From NCBI GenBank assembly GCA_002367105.1, contig DFCS01000003.1, forward strand, positions 276,352 through 340,351: 64,000 nucleotides of DNA, written 5' to 3'. Made by a program: the position numbers and the translations under genes. Shown here piece after piece: positions 52,396 to 61,732 of the stretch (position 1 is the first letter of the stretch; each line of letters begins with the position of its first letter). The notes beneath the pieces are model-generated. The model worked only from the letters and a program-made list of their open reading frames with translations, did no database searches and was not told the origin of the DNA. This DNA is from Hungatella sp. UBA3048. Lineage in GTDB: Bacteria; Bacillota; Clostridia; Lachnospirales; Lachnospiraceae.

Positions 52396-52788
52396 TTAAA
52401 ATTTTATTATCTCAGGCTTATCTGTAAGTGATGCGATCGTTGCGGTAGCTTCTTTTAAATAAAAGACTTCGGTATTACCATCATCAGCCGCGTACATCTT
52501 TTTTAACATAGGATAGGTGTCTAACATATGCTGCCTTGCTTCATTCCGGTCATCCTCAACAGCCACAGCTTCTATACGAATCCACTTATTACCGGCCATT
52601 CCGCAGATTTCAATTTTCGGATTCGCATGTATCTGTTTTGAAACATCTTTAATCTTTCCGGTTTGAATATAGAGCCTGTCTTCAAAAATGTCCACTGTTC
52701 CAAATGGGCGGACCCTTGGCTGGTCGCCATCCATGGTTGCAATATAATATGTTCCGCACTTTTTTAAAAATTCATAAACTTCTTTCAC
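52396..52788 (-). CDS. Pyridoxamine 5'-phosphate oxidase-related, flavin-binding family protein
   Basis: 130 residues from the GTG at 52788, eight bases after GGAGG; an upstream ATG lacks a ribosome binding site, and the shorter form is the family length. Split-barrel fold: EFLKKCGTYYIATMDGDQPRVRPFG at the start, LYIQTGKIKDVSKQI in the middle. Members bind FMN or F420 and reduce or oxidise small molecules. Divergent from an HxlR regulator with a shared operator, which is the common arrangement. Confidence 0.88.
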   Translation of the reverse strand: MKEVYEFLKKCGTYYIATMDGDQPRVRPFGTVDIFEDRLYIQTGKIKDVSKQIHANPKIEICGMAGNKWIRIEAVAVEDDRNEARQHMLDTYPMLKKMYAADDGNTEVFYLKEATATIASLTDKPEIIKF

Positions 52789-52889
52789 TCGCTTATCCTC
52801 CATATTCGCAGGGATTGACTGCTGTTTTTCTTTGCTATATAATAGTACGACAATAAGATATGCTTTACAAGTAGGCATATGATTATGAC

Positions 52890-52911
52890 ATAGTCATAAA
52901 AATATGACTAT
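52890..52911. promoter_or_regulatory. HxlR operator
   Basis: A perfect inverted repeat, ATAGTCATA-AAAA-TATGACTAT, lies between the divergent pyridoxamine-oxidase-like and hxlR genes. Confidence 0.75.
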
Positions 52912-52932
52912 TAGAGAAGGAGCGGATGCTTG

Positions 52933-53355
52933 ATGTCTGATAAATTTGATGCAAACAAATTATGTCCCGTAAATGTAACGCAGAATTTATTGATGGGCAA
53001 ATGGAAATTAACTATTTTATGGATTGTAAGCCGCAGAACAAGGAGGTTTGGTGAGCTGCAAAAGCTTATACCCGACGTGTCCCGCGGAGTCCTTGTACAG
53101 CAGCTGAAAGAATTGGAACGAGATAACCTCATTCATAGAGAAGTATATAAGGAAGTGCCGCCAAAAGTAGAATATTCCATTACGGGCATTGGGGAAAGCT
53201 TTATTCCCATTATGACTCAGATTATGGAGTGGGGTGCATCATATATAAATAAAACGACCACCTGCAATGTTGATATCTGCATCGCCAATAACTTTCCCTG
53301 TTCTAAATGTCATGAAATGTTAAATCTTGAGAAGGAAGCCATTGAGGATTTATAA
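52933..53355 (+). CDS. HxlR-family transcriptional regulator
   Basis: 140 residues (ATG at 52933; the TTG one codon earlier is an alternative). The DUF24/HxlR winged helix is visible in LMGKWKLTILWIVSRRTRRFGELQKLIPDVS-like order (about 20-90). The N-terminal CPVNV cysteine matches the redox-sensing Cys of YodB/HypR-type members. A C-terminal group of cysteines (CNVDICIANNFPCSKC) is extra and could sense metals or thiol stress. Divergent gene and operator suggest local control. Confidence 0.9.
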   Translation: MSDKFDANKLCPVNVTQNLLMGKWKLTILWIVSRRTRRFGELQKLIPDVSRGVLVQQLKELERDNLIHREVYKEVPPKVEYSITGIGESFIPIMTQIMEWGASYINKTTTCNVDICIANNFPCSKCHEMLNLEKEAIEDL

Positions 53356-53374
53356 TAATTTTCTCTATAAACTG

Positions 53375-53432
53375 GCACCGCCTTGTATATGCCTGCTTAA
53401 CTGGACAGGCATATACAAGGCGGTGCTTTTCT
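53375..53432 (+). terminator. Terminator of hxlR
   Basis: A perfect 21-base-pair stem (GCACCGCCTTGTATATGCCTG with its complement) around a ten-base loop, followed by TTTTCTT. Confidence 0.88.
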
Positions 53433-53456
53433 TATGTTCTTTTACCTGGTTAAAGC

Positions 53457-54629
53457 TTACCTTACAGTCAGCACATGAACTTTTTTTCCGTCTTCTAAAG
53501 GACTGCTGCTCTGCATTACCACTTCATCCCCTTCGGACAATCCCTGGGTCACCTCATAATAAGCGTTCTTTTTCTTTCCCTCTGTGACCGCCGTCTTTAC
53601 CACGGTTCCACTTGAAACCTTATAAACGAAAGACCCGGAGTCATCGGACTGGATGCACTTTGCCGGAATGTATACAGAAGTGTTTTCCTTATTATCGGAT
53701 ACCCTTATATCCGCCGTCATGCCAATATAACTGACCTTGCTTGCCTCTTCCAGCTGTACGGTCACCGTGAACATCCCTGTGGAAGCATTGCTGACTGCGG
53801 ATATCTCAGAGATCGTTCCCTGGCAGCTCTCACCCAATGACTGGAGGCTTACATTCATGGGCATTCCTGTTTTCAGCTGGTCAATGTCCATATCGGCCAC
53901 CTGAATCTTCACCTTCTTGCCGCTGTCGTCAATCACCGCCATGGCCTTAACCTGCGGGGAAACCATTTGACCAACTTCCACATAAACATTTGTTATCATT
54001 CCGGATAAGGGTGATGTAACCGTGCAGTCATCGTATTTTTTCTGCACAATATCCAGTGCAGCCCTGGCGCTGTCCATCTGGGCCTTTGTGACCTCATAAT
54101 TGCCTGTCTGCCCGTTTCTTGCCGCCTGAAGCTGTACGGACGCCGAATCCATCTGCGCCTTGGCACCCTCATATTCTGCCTGGGAAACAGCTCCGCCGGA
54201 ATATAAGGCTTCCATCCGGCTAAAATTATCTCTGGCTGTATTAAAGGCAATTTCCGCCGGCCTTACGCTTGTATTTTGCTGACTTGCCTTCTCTGCATTT
54301 TTAAAAGCGGCTTCTGCTGCCTGGTAGCCTGCCTTTGCCTGTTCCAGCTGAAGCCTTGCATCCTGATTATCTACCTGGAACAAAACGTCTCCTGCATTTA
54401 TATGATCCCCCTGCTTTACCGGGATCTCTATAATTTTTCCATTGCTGTTTGGCATCACATCAACACTGCTGAGTGCTTCCACGGTTCCCTGCCACACCAT
54501 GGTGGACAAATCCTTACCTGATTTCGCTACCGCTACGGTTACCTCAGTCTGTTTACTCTCTCCCGCACATCCGGTAAGAAGGCCCACCAGCATTGCCGTC
54601 GCCATAAAACCTGTGATCAATTTTCTCAT
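53457..54629 (-). CDS. RND/MacA-type efflux adaptor lipoprotein
   Basis: 390 residues from the ATG at 54629 after AGGAGG. Lipoprotein signal with the lipobox in LLTGCAG. HlyD layout: lipoyl half (VMPNSNGKIIEIPVKQGD), a helical hairpin of alanine- and glutamine-rich repeats (about 95-190), lipoyl half (DDCTVTSPLSGMI), beta-barrel and membrane-proximal domain. Last gene of the MarR-controlled exporter operon. Confidence 0.9.
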   Translation of the reverse strand: MRKLITGFMATAMLVGLLTGCAGESKQTEVTVAVAKSGKDLSTMVWQGTVEALSSVDVMPNSNGKIIEIPVKQGDHINAGDVLFQVDNQDARLQLEQAKAGYQAAEAAFKNAEKASQQNTSVRPAEIAFNTARDNFSRMEALYSGGAVSQAEYEGAKAQMDSASVQLQAARNGQTGNYEVTKAQMDSARAALDIVQKKYDDCTVTSPLSGMITNVYVEVGQMVSPQVKAMAVIDDSGKKVKIQVADMDIDQLKTGMPMNVSLQSLGESCQGTISEISAVSNASTGMFTVTVQLEEASKVSYIGMTADIRVSDNKENTSVYIPAKCIQSDDSGSFVYKVSSGTVVKTAVTEGKKKNAYYEVTQGLSEGDEVVMQSSSPLEDGKKVHVLTVR

Positions 54630-54655
54630 CTTTTCCGACCTCCTGTAAGCCCTTT

Positions 54656-55336
54656 TCATTTCAGATGTATTTTAACAGATGCATTCATCCCAAAAACAAG
54701 GGGAAGATCTTCTTCGTTTTCAATCGTCACCTTAATTGGTATCAGCTGCGTCACTTTTGTATATTCCCCGCTGGTGTTAAAGCTCATATTACCGGAAAAA
54801 TAGGTTTGAGTGGCCGGGTCGATCTCCGTCACCTGCCCTTTAAAGGTTTTTCCGGGATATGCATCGATTTTTACATCCACCCGCTGTCCTAAGTGAACCT
54901 TCATGATATCTGTTTCTTCCACATTTACCCCTATGTATAGATTTGAGGTATCGGCTACCTGTGCCAGTTCTGATCCCAGAGCCACCGTCTGATTCACGGC
55001 TCCGTCATTTTTTACCACTGTTCCTGTAATGGGGGAACTGATGTAAGGAAGGACCTCCTGCCGTCCCATTACCTGATCCTGCTCTACCAAGTCCCCATTT
55101 TCCACATCCCATGATAAAAGCTTACCGCTAGCTACTGCTTTTATGGAATAAAGCTTTGCCGTTACTTTTGCATTATCGGTTTTAAAGTAAGAGATACTGG
55201 AATCATAGATATAATATCCGACCCCGCATCCGGCAAGCACCAGTATGAGCAGCAGAGGAGCTAAGATCTTTTTTAGTTTTCCTGTTCCTGTCTTTATTTC
55301 CTGATCCTCAATATTAATATGTTTGTTTTCCTGCAT
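54656..55336 (-). CDS. HlyD/EmrA-like membrane-fusion protein
   Basis: 226 residues from the ATG at 55336 after GGAGAG. One membrane helix (about 22-45), then a short lipoyl domain (KAVASGKLLSWDVENGDLV, SSPITGTVVKNDGAV) without a long helical hairpin, then a beta-barrel (IGVNVEETDIMKVHLGQRVD). Shorter than typical EmrA. A second adaptor, of a different type, follows in the same operon. Confidence 0.85.
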   Translation of the reverse strand: MQENKHINIEDQEIKTGTGKLKKILAPLLLILVLAGCGVGYYIYDSSISYFKTDNAKVTAKLYSIKAVASGKLLSWDVENGDLVEQDQVMGRQEVLPYISSPITGTVVKNDGAVNQTVALGSELAQVADTSNLYIGVNVEETDIMKVHLGQRVDVKIDAYPGKTFKGQVTEIDPATQTYFSGNMSFNTSGEYTKVTQLIPIKVTIENEEDLPLVFGMNASVKIHLK

Positions 55337-55355
55337 ATTTTTTCTCTCCATTCTA

Positions 55356-57194
55356 TTATTGATCTGCAAACTGACTGTGGTACAGATCTGCATAAAATCC
55401 TTTCTTTTCCAACAGCGATTCGTGATTACCCTGTTCTATGATATCGCCGTCCTTCATAACCAGAATCAAGTCTGCATCCCGAATGGTGGAAAGGCGGTGG
55501 GCGATTACAAAGCTGGTTCTGCCCTGCATTAATTTACCCATTGCCTTTTGGATCAAGACTTCTGTTCTTGTATCAATGGAACTGGTTGCCTCATCCAGTA
55601 TCAAGATCTTTGGATCCGCTAAAATCGTCCTGGCAATCGTCAAAAGCTGCTTTTGCCCCTGGGATAGGTTACTGGATTCCTCGTTGATCACCATGTGATA
55701 GCCACCCGGTAATGACCGGATGAATTCATCACAGTGAGCCGCTTTTGCCGCCTCTATGACTTCTTCATCTGTCTTATCAAAATTTCCATACCGGATATTA
55801 TCCATAACAGATGCATTGTACAGCCATGTTTCCTGAAGCACCATACCGAACATGGATCGTAAATACCCTCTTGTAAAATCCAGGGTGTCATGACCGTCGA
55901 TCAAAATATGACCGGAATTTAATTCATAAAATCTCATCAGCAATTTCACCACCGTTGTTTTACCCGCTCCAGTGGGACCTACGATGGCAACCATCTGGCC
56001 GGCATCTATGGCGGAAGAGAAATCGTGGATGATCATTGTATTGGGCGAATAGCCAAAACAAACATTTTTAAATTCCACATTTCCCTGGATCTCCTGCAGC
56101 TGGATCGGCGCCCCGTTTTCCGGTACCTCATCCTGCTCTTCTAAAAACTCAAATACACGCTCAGCTGCCGCTGCTGTGGACTGCAGTGTGTTGGATACGT
56201 TGGCAATCTGTGAAATGGGCTGCATAAAGGACCTCATGTATTGGATAAATGCCTGGACGTCTCCAATCTCAATCACCTTTTCTACCGTTAAATATCCGCC
56301 TAATAGACAGACACCGACATAGCCTAAGTTGCTGACAAAGGTCATGATGGGCATCATCATACCTGATAAAAACTGGGATTTCCAGGCTGACCCATATAAT
56401 TTATGGTTGATGGTCCGGAATTTTTCAATTGCTTCCTGTTCTCCGTTAAATATCTGAACCACATTATGGCCGCTGTAAATTTCTTCAATATGGCCGTTTA
56501 AGTATCCAAGGCTCTCCTGCTGCTTCTGGAAATATTTCTGGGATTTTTTTACCACCCCCATAATCAGGCCCATGGAAACAAATAGGACCAAAACAGCCAC
56601 CAGGGTCATCCGAATGCTGATGGATATCATCATGATCACGATTCCCACCAGTGTGGTCACTGAGGTGATGATCTGGGTCAGGCTCTGATTCAATGTCTGG
56701 CTCACCGTATCCACATCATTGGTGATCCTTGACAATATCTCACCATGAGTTCTTGTATCATAATAATTAAGGGGAAGACGATTCATCTTCTCTGAAATAT
56801 TCTTCCTGAGCTCATAAGTGACCTTCATGCTGATGCCTGACATGATATAGCTCTGCAAATAAGAAAATGCAGCTGATACCAGATAAAGCACCACCAAAAG
56901 CAGCAGACGGTTTCGGATATACCGAAAATCCGTCAATAATCCGGTCCCCATTGCCCAGGCAATCAGGCCTTCAAACAGTTTTGTCGTGGCCTTTCCTAAA
57001 ATCTTTGGTCCTGCAATGGAAAATACGGAGGAACAGCTGGCAAACAGAATCACGACAAATACGGAGGTTTTATATGGCTTTAAATAATCGACCAGGTGCA
57101 GCATGGTTCCTTTGAAGTCCTTTGCACTCTCTGGTTTGCCGTGCATTCCGCCTCCCGGGCCCATGGGGGAACTGGATGGTTTTTTCTCTGTCAT
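55356..57194 (-). CDS. ABC exporter half-transporter, catalytic subunit
   Basis: 612 residues. Six membrane helices (about 35-335), then an NBD: Walker A GPTGAGKTT, signature LSQGQKQLL, Walker B ILILDEATSSID with the catalytic Glu. The Met/Pro/Gly-rich N-terminus (SSPMGPGGGMHGK) is often seen in the second subunit of heterodimeric exporters. Its start overlaps the stop of the partner gene by four bases. Confidence 0.93.
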   Translation of the reverse strand: MTEKKPSSSPMGPGGGMHGKPESAKDFKGTMLHLVDYLKPYKTSVFVVILFASCSSVFSIAGPKILGKATTKLFEGLIAWAMGTGLLTDFRYIRNRLLLLVVLYLVSAAFSYLQSYIMSGISMKVTYELRKNISEKMNRLPLNYYDTRTHGEILSRITNDVDTVSQTLNQSLTQIITSVTTLVGIVIMMISISIRMTLVAVLVLFVSMGLIMGVVKKSQKYFQKQQESLGYLNGHIEEIYSGHNVVQIFNGEQEAIEKFRTINHKLYGSAWKSQFLSGMMMPIMTFVSNLGYVGVCLLGGYLTVEKVIEIGDVQAFIQYMRSFMQPISQIANVSNTLQSTAAAAERVFEFLEEQDEVPENGAPIQLQEIQGNVEFKNVCFGYSPNTMIIHDFSSAIDAGQMVAIVGPTGAGKTTVVKLLMRFYELNSGHILIDGHDTLDFTRGYLRSMFGMVLQETWLYNASVMDNIRYGNFDKTDEEVIEAAKAAHCDEFIRSLPGGYHMVINEESSNLSQGQKQLLTIARTILADPKILILDEATSSIDTRTEVLIQKAMGKLMQGRTSFVIAHRLSTIRDADLILVMKDGDIIEQGNHESLLEKKGFYADLYHSQFADQ

Positions 57195-58921
57195 TTCAAT
57201 TCCTCCTCGCTAAGCTGTGACAATGCAATCTCCCGGTAAACCTCACAGCTTTTCATCAATTCCCTGTGAGTTCCTTTTCCGGCAATCCTGCCATGCTCCA
57301 AAACAATAATCTGGTCTGCATTCATGATCGTACTGATGCGCTGTGCCACCAAAAAGATCGTACTGTCACCGGTTTTTTCACGAAGGGCCGCCCGAAGCTT
57401 TGCATCTGTTTTAAAATCCAGAGCGGAAAAGCTGTCATCGAACACATTAACAGGCGCTCTTTTTACAAGGGCACGGGCAATGGAAAGACGCTGCTTTTGT
57501 CCGCCTGATACATTTCCTCCTCCCTGGGCAATGGTTGACTCTAAGCCATCCGCCTTGGAATGAATAAATTCTGTGGCCTGAGCTGTTTGTGCAGCCTCTT
57601 CTATCTGTTCCCTGGTGGCATACCGGTCTCCATACATCAGGTTGCTTTCAATTGTCCCTGAAAATAAGATCCCTTTTTGGGGAACAAATCCGATTGTCCC
57701 CCGCAATTGGTGAATGGGCCAATCCTTGATATTTATTCCATCAATCAGGATTTCCCCTGACGTCACATCGTAGAATCTGGGAAGTAAGTTCACTAACGTG
57801 CTTTTTCCGCTTCCCGTAGCGCCGATAAATGCCGTGGTACGCCCCGGCATCGCCGTAAACGTAATGTTATGTAACACATCCTCATCTGCATCCGGATACC
57901 GGAACGATACATCCCGGTATTCCACAACCCCCTTGGGAGACTCTGGGATTTCAGCCGCATCCATGGGATCCGCAATGGAGGGCTCCGTCTGAAGCACTTC
58001 GACAACACGCCTGATGGAGACGATCGCTCTTGGGATCATAATGAACATCATGGTCATCATCAGAAATGCCATGATGATCTGCATAACGTACTGCATATAG
58101 GCCATCATATCTCCCACCTCCATACGGAAGGAGGATACTGCCTTTGACCCTACCCATATGATCAGAAGATTGGTCAGATTCATAATCAGCATCATGGCCG
58201 GCATCATACCGGAGGTGACTCTATTGACAAACAAATTTGTCTCAGTCAGCCTTACATTCACCTTTTCAAACCGCTTTTCCTCAAAACGCTGGGTGTTAAA
58301 TGCCCTGATTACCAGCGTTCCTTCCAGGCTCTCTCTTACAACCAGGTTTAATCGGTCAATGAGCTTCTGAACAAATTGAAAACTTGGCATAACAGCCGCA
58401 AGCATACTTAAAACCACTACTAACAATAACGCCACGGAAAGTGCAATAATCCAAGACATTGATTTATTTTTGTCAAGTGCATGGATCACGCCTCCAACTC
58501 CCAGGATCGGAGCGTAAAATACAATCCGGATCACCATAACGATCAGCTGCTGGATCTGGGTGATATCGTTTGTTGTCCTTGTGATCAGGGAAGAGGTGGA
58601 GTATTTCTCCAGCTCTGTATTGGAAAAGCTTTCTATCTTCGCGAATATGTCCTGGCGCATATCCCGGCTGACACCGGCCGCTATTCTGGCGGCGATGAAA
58701 CCCACTAAAATCGTACAGCAGGCACTAATAAGGGCGATGCCCAACATTTGAAATCCCACTTTCAGAATGTAAGAGGTGTTGCCCGTTGTTATTCCTTTAT
58801 TTACAATATCAGACATGAAATCAGGAAGTGATAAGTCACAAGTCGCCTGACTATATAACAGTGCTACAGACACTGCTAAAAATAAAATATATGGCTTAAA
58901 ATACCGGAAAAATATTTTCAC
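57191..58921 (-). CDS. ABC exporter half-transporter, degenerate-site subunit
   Basis: 576 residues from the GTG at 58921, seven bases after AGGAGGG. Membrane helices up to about 320; NBD with Walker A GATGSGKST and signature VSGGQKQRLS. Walker B ends VFDDSFSALD, so the catalytic glutamate is aspartate, the mark of the non-hydrolysing site of YheI/BmrC-type heterodimers. It pairs with the downstream subunit. Multidrug export is the likely role. Confidence 0.93.
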   Translation of the reverse strand: MKIFFRYFKPYILFLAVSVALLYSQATCDLSLPDFMSDIVNKGITTGNTSYILKVGFQMLGIALISACCTILVGFIAARIAAGVSRDMRQDIFAKIESFSNTELEKYSTSSLITRTTNDITQIQQLIVMVIRIVFYAPILGVGGVIHALDKNKSMSWIIALSVALLLVVVLSMLAAVMPSFQFVQKLIDRLNLVVRESLEGTLVIRAFNTQRFEEKRFEKVNVRLTETNLFVNRVTSGMMPAMMLIMNLTNLLIIWVGSKAVSSFRMEVGDMMAYMQYVMQIIMAFLMMTMMFIMIPRAIVSIRRVVEVLQTEPSIADPMDAAEIPESPKGVVEYRDVSFRYPDADEDVLHNITFTAMPGRTTAFIGATGSGKSTLVNLLPRFYDVTSGEILIDGINIKDWPIHQLRGTIGFVPQKGILFSGTIESNLMYGDRYATREQIEEAAQTAQATEFIHSKADGLESTIAQGGGNVSGGQKQRLSIARALVKRAPVNVFDDSFSALDFKTDAKLRAALREKTGDSTIFLVAQRISTIMNADQIIVLEHGRIAGKGTHRELMKSCEVYREIALSQLSEEELK

Positions 58922-59028
58922 ATTTATTCCCTCCTTTCCTCTCATCTCTAATACTTTCTTTCAAACATTTTGTAGATCTGTCTGTCTTTTCTATATCTGT
59001 CTTTATCCTCTGCAATCTACTTTATTCC

Positions 59029-59517
59029 TCACATATCCTTTTCTTTCATCATTGAAACCACTTCTTTCTCCATTAGTTCTGTAAACTTTTTCCATAATTC
59101 AATTAATTTACATGCATCCTCTTCTCCCATACCAATAACTACCCGCTCCAGGAGGTCACTCATACCTCCCGAGCACTTCTTCCATAGTTTTTCTCCATCT
59201 TCCGTTAAGGAAACACAGATATTCCTGCGGCTTTTGGAATCTATTTCTCTGTATATCAAGCCCCTTTCCTCCAGTGAATTCAGCATCCGGGATGTTGCCG
59301 ATAATGCAATATTCATCCTCTTGGCCAGATCAGATACATGGATCCCCTTCTTTTCCGGATGTTCGTTCATACCGGTCCATATTTGATGCAGTGCAAAGAA
59401 TTCGCTGCGTGTGATGCCTTCCGGAATACAGTTTCTATGGAGGCTTTGCTTTCTTCCCATCATCATAGCTAATTCCGTTTTAAACTTTTTTATGTAATCT
59501 TCCTGTCCATCCTTCAC
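59029..59517 (-). CDS. MarR-family transcriptional regulator
   Basis: 162 residues from a GTG start. Winged HTH (about 50-125): HVSDLAKRMNIALSATSRML, RGLIYREIDSKSRRNICVSLT. Upstream are two palindromic sites near its own promoter. First gene of the MarR-ABC-ABC-adaptor-adaptor operon; it probably represses it and is released by a drug or similar ligand. Confidence 0.92.
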   Translation of the reverse strand: MKDGQEDYIKKFKTELAMMMGRKQSLHRNCIPEGITRSEFFALHQIWTGMNEHPEKKGIHVSDLAKRMNIALSATSRMLNSLEERGLIYREIDSKSRRNICVSLTEDGEKLWKKCSGGMSDLLERVVIGMGEEDACKLIELWKKFTELMEKEVVSMMKEKDM

Positions 59518-59541
59518 GATAAACCCCCCCTATTTTTTTAC

Positions 59542-59568
59542 TTAACAATGTTAACATTTTTCAATGTT
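59542..59568. promoter_or_regulatory. Likely MarR operators
   Basis: TTAACA-A-TGTTAA (59542-59554) and AACATT-TTTC-AATGTT (59553-59568) are adjacent inverted repeats just downstream of the promoter. Confidence 0.65.
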
Positions 59569-59572
59569 TATC

Positions 59573-59601
59573 ATTCTACATCCGTTTAAACGACGTGTCA
59601 A
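59573..59601 (-). promoter_or_regulatory. Promoter of the MarR-ABC exporter operon
   Basis: On the minus strand consensus TTGACA (59596-59601), 17 bases, then TAGAAT (59573-59578). Confidence 0.75.
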
Positions 59602-59679
59602 TTGTTTTTTCGTTAAAATTCGATACAGGAATTGTATAATAGGTACACGCAAAAATCATTTCATAAAGGTATCCGGACA

Positions 59680-59727
59680 GAAAAACCATGGAGCAACCTG
59701 ATCTGGATAAGGTTGCCCCATGGTTCA
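59680..59727 (-). terminator. Terminator of the second beta-glucoside operon
   Basis: AACCATGG-GCAACC pairs with GGTTGC-CCATGGTT; on the minus strand TTTTT follows. Confidence 0.85.
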
Positions 59728-59775
59728 TAAAGTCCGTTAAAATTACCTGTTATTTCCATTGCTTACAATCAATTT

Positions 59776-61218
59776 TTACAGATCTTTCCCGTTGGTCTTA
59801 ATGACATTACTGTAAAAATCATAAGATTTTTTTTTCAGGCGTTTGCCTGTACCATTCCCATCATCATCTAAATCCACATAAATGATGCCGTAACGCTTGG
59901 ACATCTGGCCTGTGCCGTTGCTCACAATGTCAATAGGCCCCCACATGGTATATCCGAACAAATCCACTCCATGTTGGATGGCTGTTTTCATTGCCTTCAT
60001 ATGTTTTTCCAGGTAATCTATCCGGTAATCATCCTTTATATTCCCGACTTCATCTACTTCATCAGTGGCGCCAAGCCCGTTTTCTGCAACGAATAACGGC
60101 AATTGATACCTATCATATAATTCCTGCAGGGCAAGCCGCAGTCCATCCGGGTCAACGGACCAGCCCCAGCCGGTTTTAGGCAGATAAGGATTGACCACTC
60201 CTTCAAGGGATTTCGTGTCAATCACCTCTGCAGGCTCCATGGATTCCGCCGATATCACTCGGGAACGGTAATAGCTGAATGATATGAAATCTATGGGATA
60301 AGACTTAATAATATCCTCGTCCCCCTCCTCCATTTCGATATTTAAATTATTATCTTTGAAGAGCTTCCAGATATAACTTGGGTAGTACCCCCTTGCCTGA
60401 ACATCTGAGAAGAAGAATTCCTTACGTTTCTCTTCCTCGGCAGCAAGTACATCAGCCGGATTACAGGTATAAGGATACACTGTTTTGTAGGCGATCATAG
60501 CTCCCACCAAAGCATCGGGGTCTGTCTCATGTATAAATTTTGTAGCAAGGGCACTTGCCACAAACTGATGATGGGCCGCCTGATACATTTCCTGTAGTAT
60601 ATTATCAGAATCCGGATAAATTGCAGCAGCATCCCAGCAAATCGGTTTTACGGCCACATTCCCGATTTCATTAAAGGTCAGCCAGTAACTGACCAGACCT
60701 TTGAACTCGTCGACTATGGTCCTGACAAATTTCATATACAAGTCAATGTATACCCGGTTTGCCCAGCTTCCATATTTATCACGCATTGCTAATGGTGTCT
60801 CATAGTGGGAAATGGTAATCATCACTTTCATCCCTAGCCTGCGGCATTCCTCAAACATGCTGCGGTAAAAGTCGATCCCTGCCTGGTTCGGCATCTCCTC
60901 TTCTCCTGTCGGGAAAATCCGCGTCCAATTAATCGAGGTGCGGAAGATGTTAAAATTGGCATCTGCCATTAATTTCAAATCCTCCTTGTAGGTATGGTAA
61001 AAATCAATTCCCTTATGGGTTGGGTAATAATCTGCATCACGGCGTATGCCGCCAAAGAAGCCCCGGGCCTTAATATCTGCTGTTGACATTTGTTTACCAG
61101 CCTCCAAGTAGGCTCCTTCCAATTGGTTGGCAGCTACTGCACCTCCCCATAAAAAGCCCTCTCTGAATCCTGTTTCCGGTTTATTCAAAATCCGTTCCTC
61201 CGTTTCAAAATTTATCAA
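59776..61218 (-). CDS. 6-phospho-beta-glucosidase, GH1 family
   Basis: 480 residues. The acid/base Glu is in WLTFNEIGN, the nucleophile in FVAENGLGATDE. It cleaves phosphorylated beta-glucosides brought in by the EIIBC encoded two genes upstream. The TTG start overlaps the EIIA stop (TTGA), so translation is coupled. Similar in plan to the GH1 at 36895-38331 but differs in composition and end sequences, so it is not a recent copy. Confidence 0.93.
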   Translation of the reverse strand: MINFETEERILNKPETGFREGFLWGGAVAANQLEGAYLEAGKQMSTADIKARGFFGGIRRDADYYPTHKGIDFYHTYKEDLKLMADANFNIFRTSINWTRIFPTGEEEMPNQAGIDFYRSMFEECRRLGMKVMITISHYETPLAMRDKYGSWANRVYIDLYMKFVRTIVDEFKGLVSYWLTFNEIGNVAVKPICWDAAAIYPDSDNILQEMYQAAHHQFVASALATKFIHETDPDALVGAMIAYKTVYPYTCNPADVLAAEEEKRKEFFFSDVQARGYYPSYIWKLFKDNNLNIEMEEGDEDIIKSYPIDFISFSYYRSRVISAESMEPAEVIDTKSLEGVVNPYLPKTGWGWSVDPDGLRLALQELYDRYQLPLFVAENGLGATDEVDEVGNIKDDYRIDYLEKHMKAMKTAIQHGVDLFGYTMWGPIDIVSNGTGQMSKRYGIIYVDLDDDGNGTGKRLKKKSYDFYSNVIKTNGKDL

Positions 61219-61721
61219 ATTGTCCCATTAATCTCATAGTTACCAATTACTGATTTTCCTTTTTGAACACTGCCGTTTGCCCCATAAGCAAAGGCATATC
61301 CATTCTGATTAACCACAATCATCATAACGATAGGATTGTAGCCGTTTTTTTTAATCACATCAATGTCCATATCAACTACTTTTTCTCCAGCCTTGACCTT
61401 GGAATTTACTTCCTTGAAGTACTTATATCCCTTTCCTTTTAAGTTCACAGTATCAATGCCCATATGGACAAGCAATTCAATCCCTTCGGCTGTGACCATG
61501 CCAAACGCATGTTTTGTGGGAAATATCATGGTGATTTCCCCATCCACTGGAGCTACGATGGATGGTCGCTCCGGAGTGATGGCAACCCCATCCCCCAGTA
61601 TCAGGCTGGAAAATGCTTTATCCTGAGTTTCTGACAAATGGCACAATGCTCCTGTTGCAAATGCTACTATTGTTTGCTCATGTTTTTTTTGTGTAACAAA
61701 CCATTTATTAAAAATACTCAT
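61215..61721 (-). CDS. PTS EIIA component, glucose/beta-glucoside type
   Basis: 168 residues. The two active-site histidines are in TKHAFGM and LLVHMGIDTVNL. It passes phosphate from HPr to the EIIB domain. Here it is a separate gene, whereas in BglF it is fused to EIIBC. It could also phosphorylate the EIIA-less EIIBC at 35388-36830. Confidence 0.94.
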   Translation of the reverse strand: MSIFNKWFVTQKKHEQTIVAFATGALCHLSETQDKAFSSLILGDGVAITPERPSIVAPVDGEITMIFPTKHAFGMVTAEGIELLVHMGIDTVNLKGKGYKYFKEVNSKVKAGEKVVDMDIDVIKKNGYNPIVMMIVVNQNGYAFAYGANGSVQKGKSVIGNYEINGTI

Positions 61722-61732
61722 ACTCTGCTCAC

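Noticed and set aside
59690..59722. AACCTGATCTGGATAA, matching the conserved 3' part of TPP riboswitches
   Set aside because: It lies in the loop and arm of a terminator hairpin; the other TPP elements (CTGAGA and the closing stem) are absent and no thiamine gene follows.
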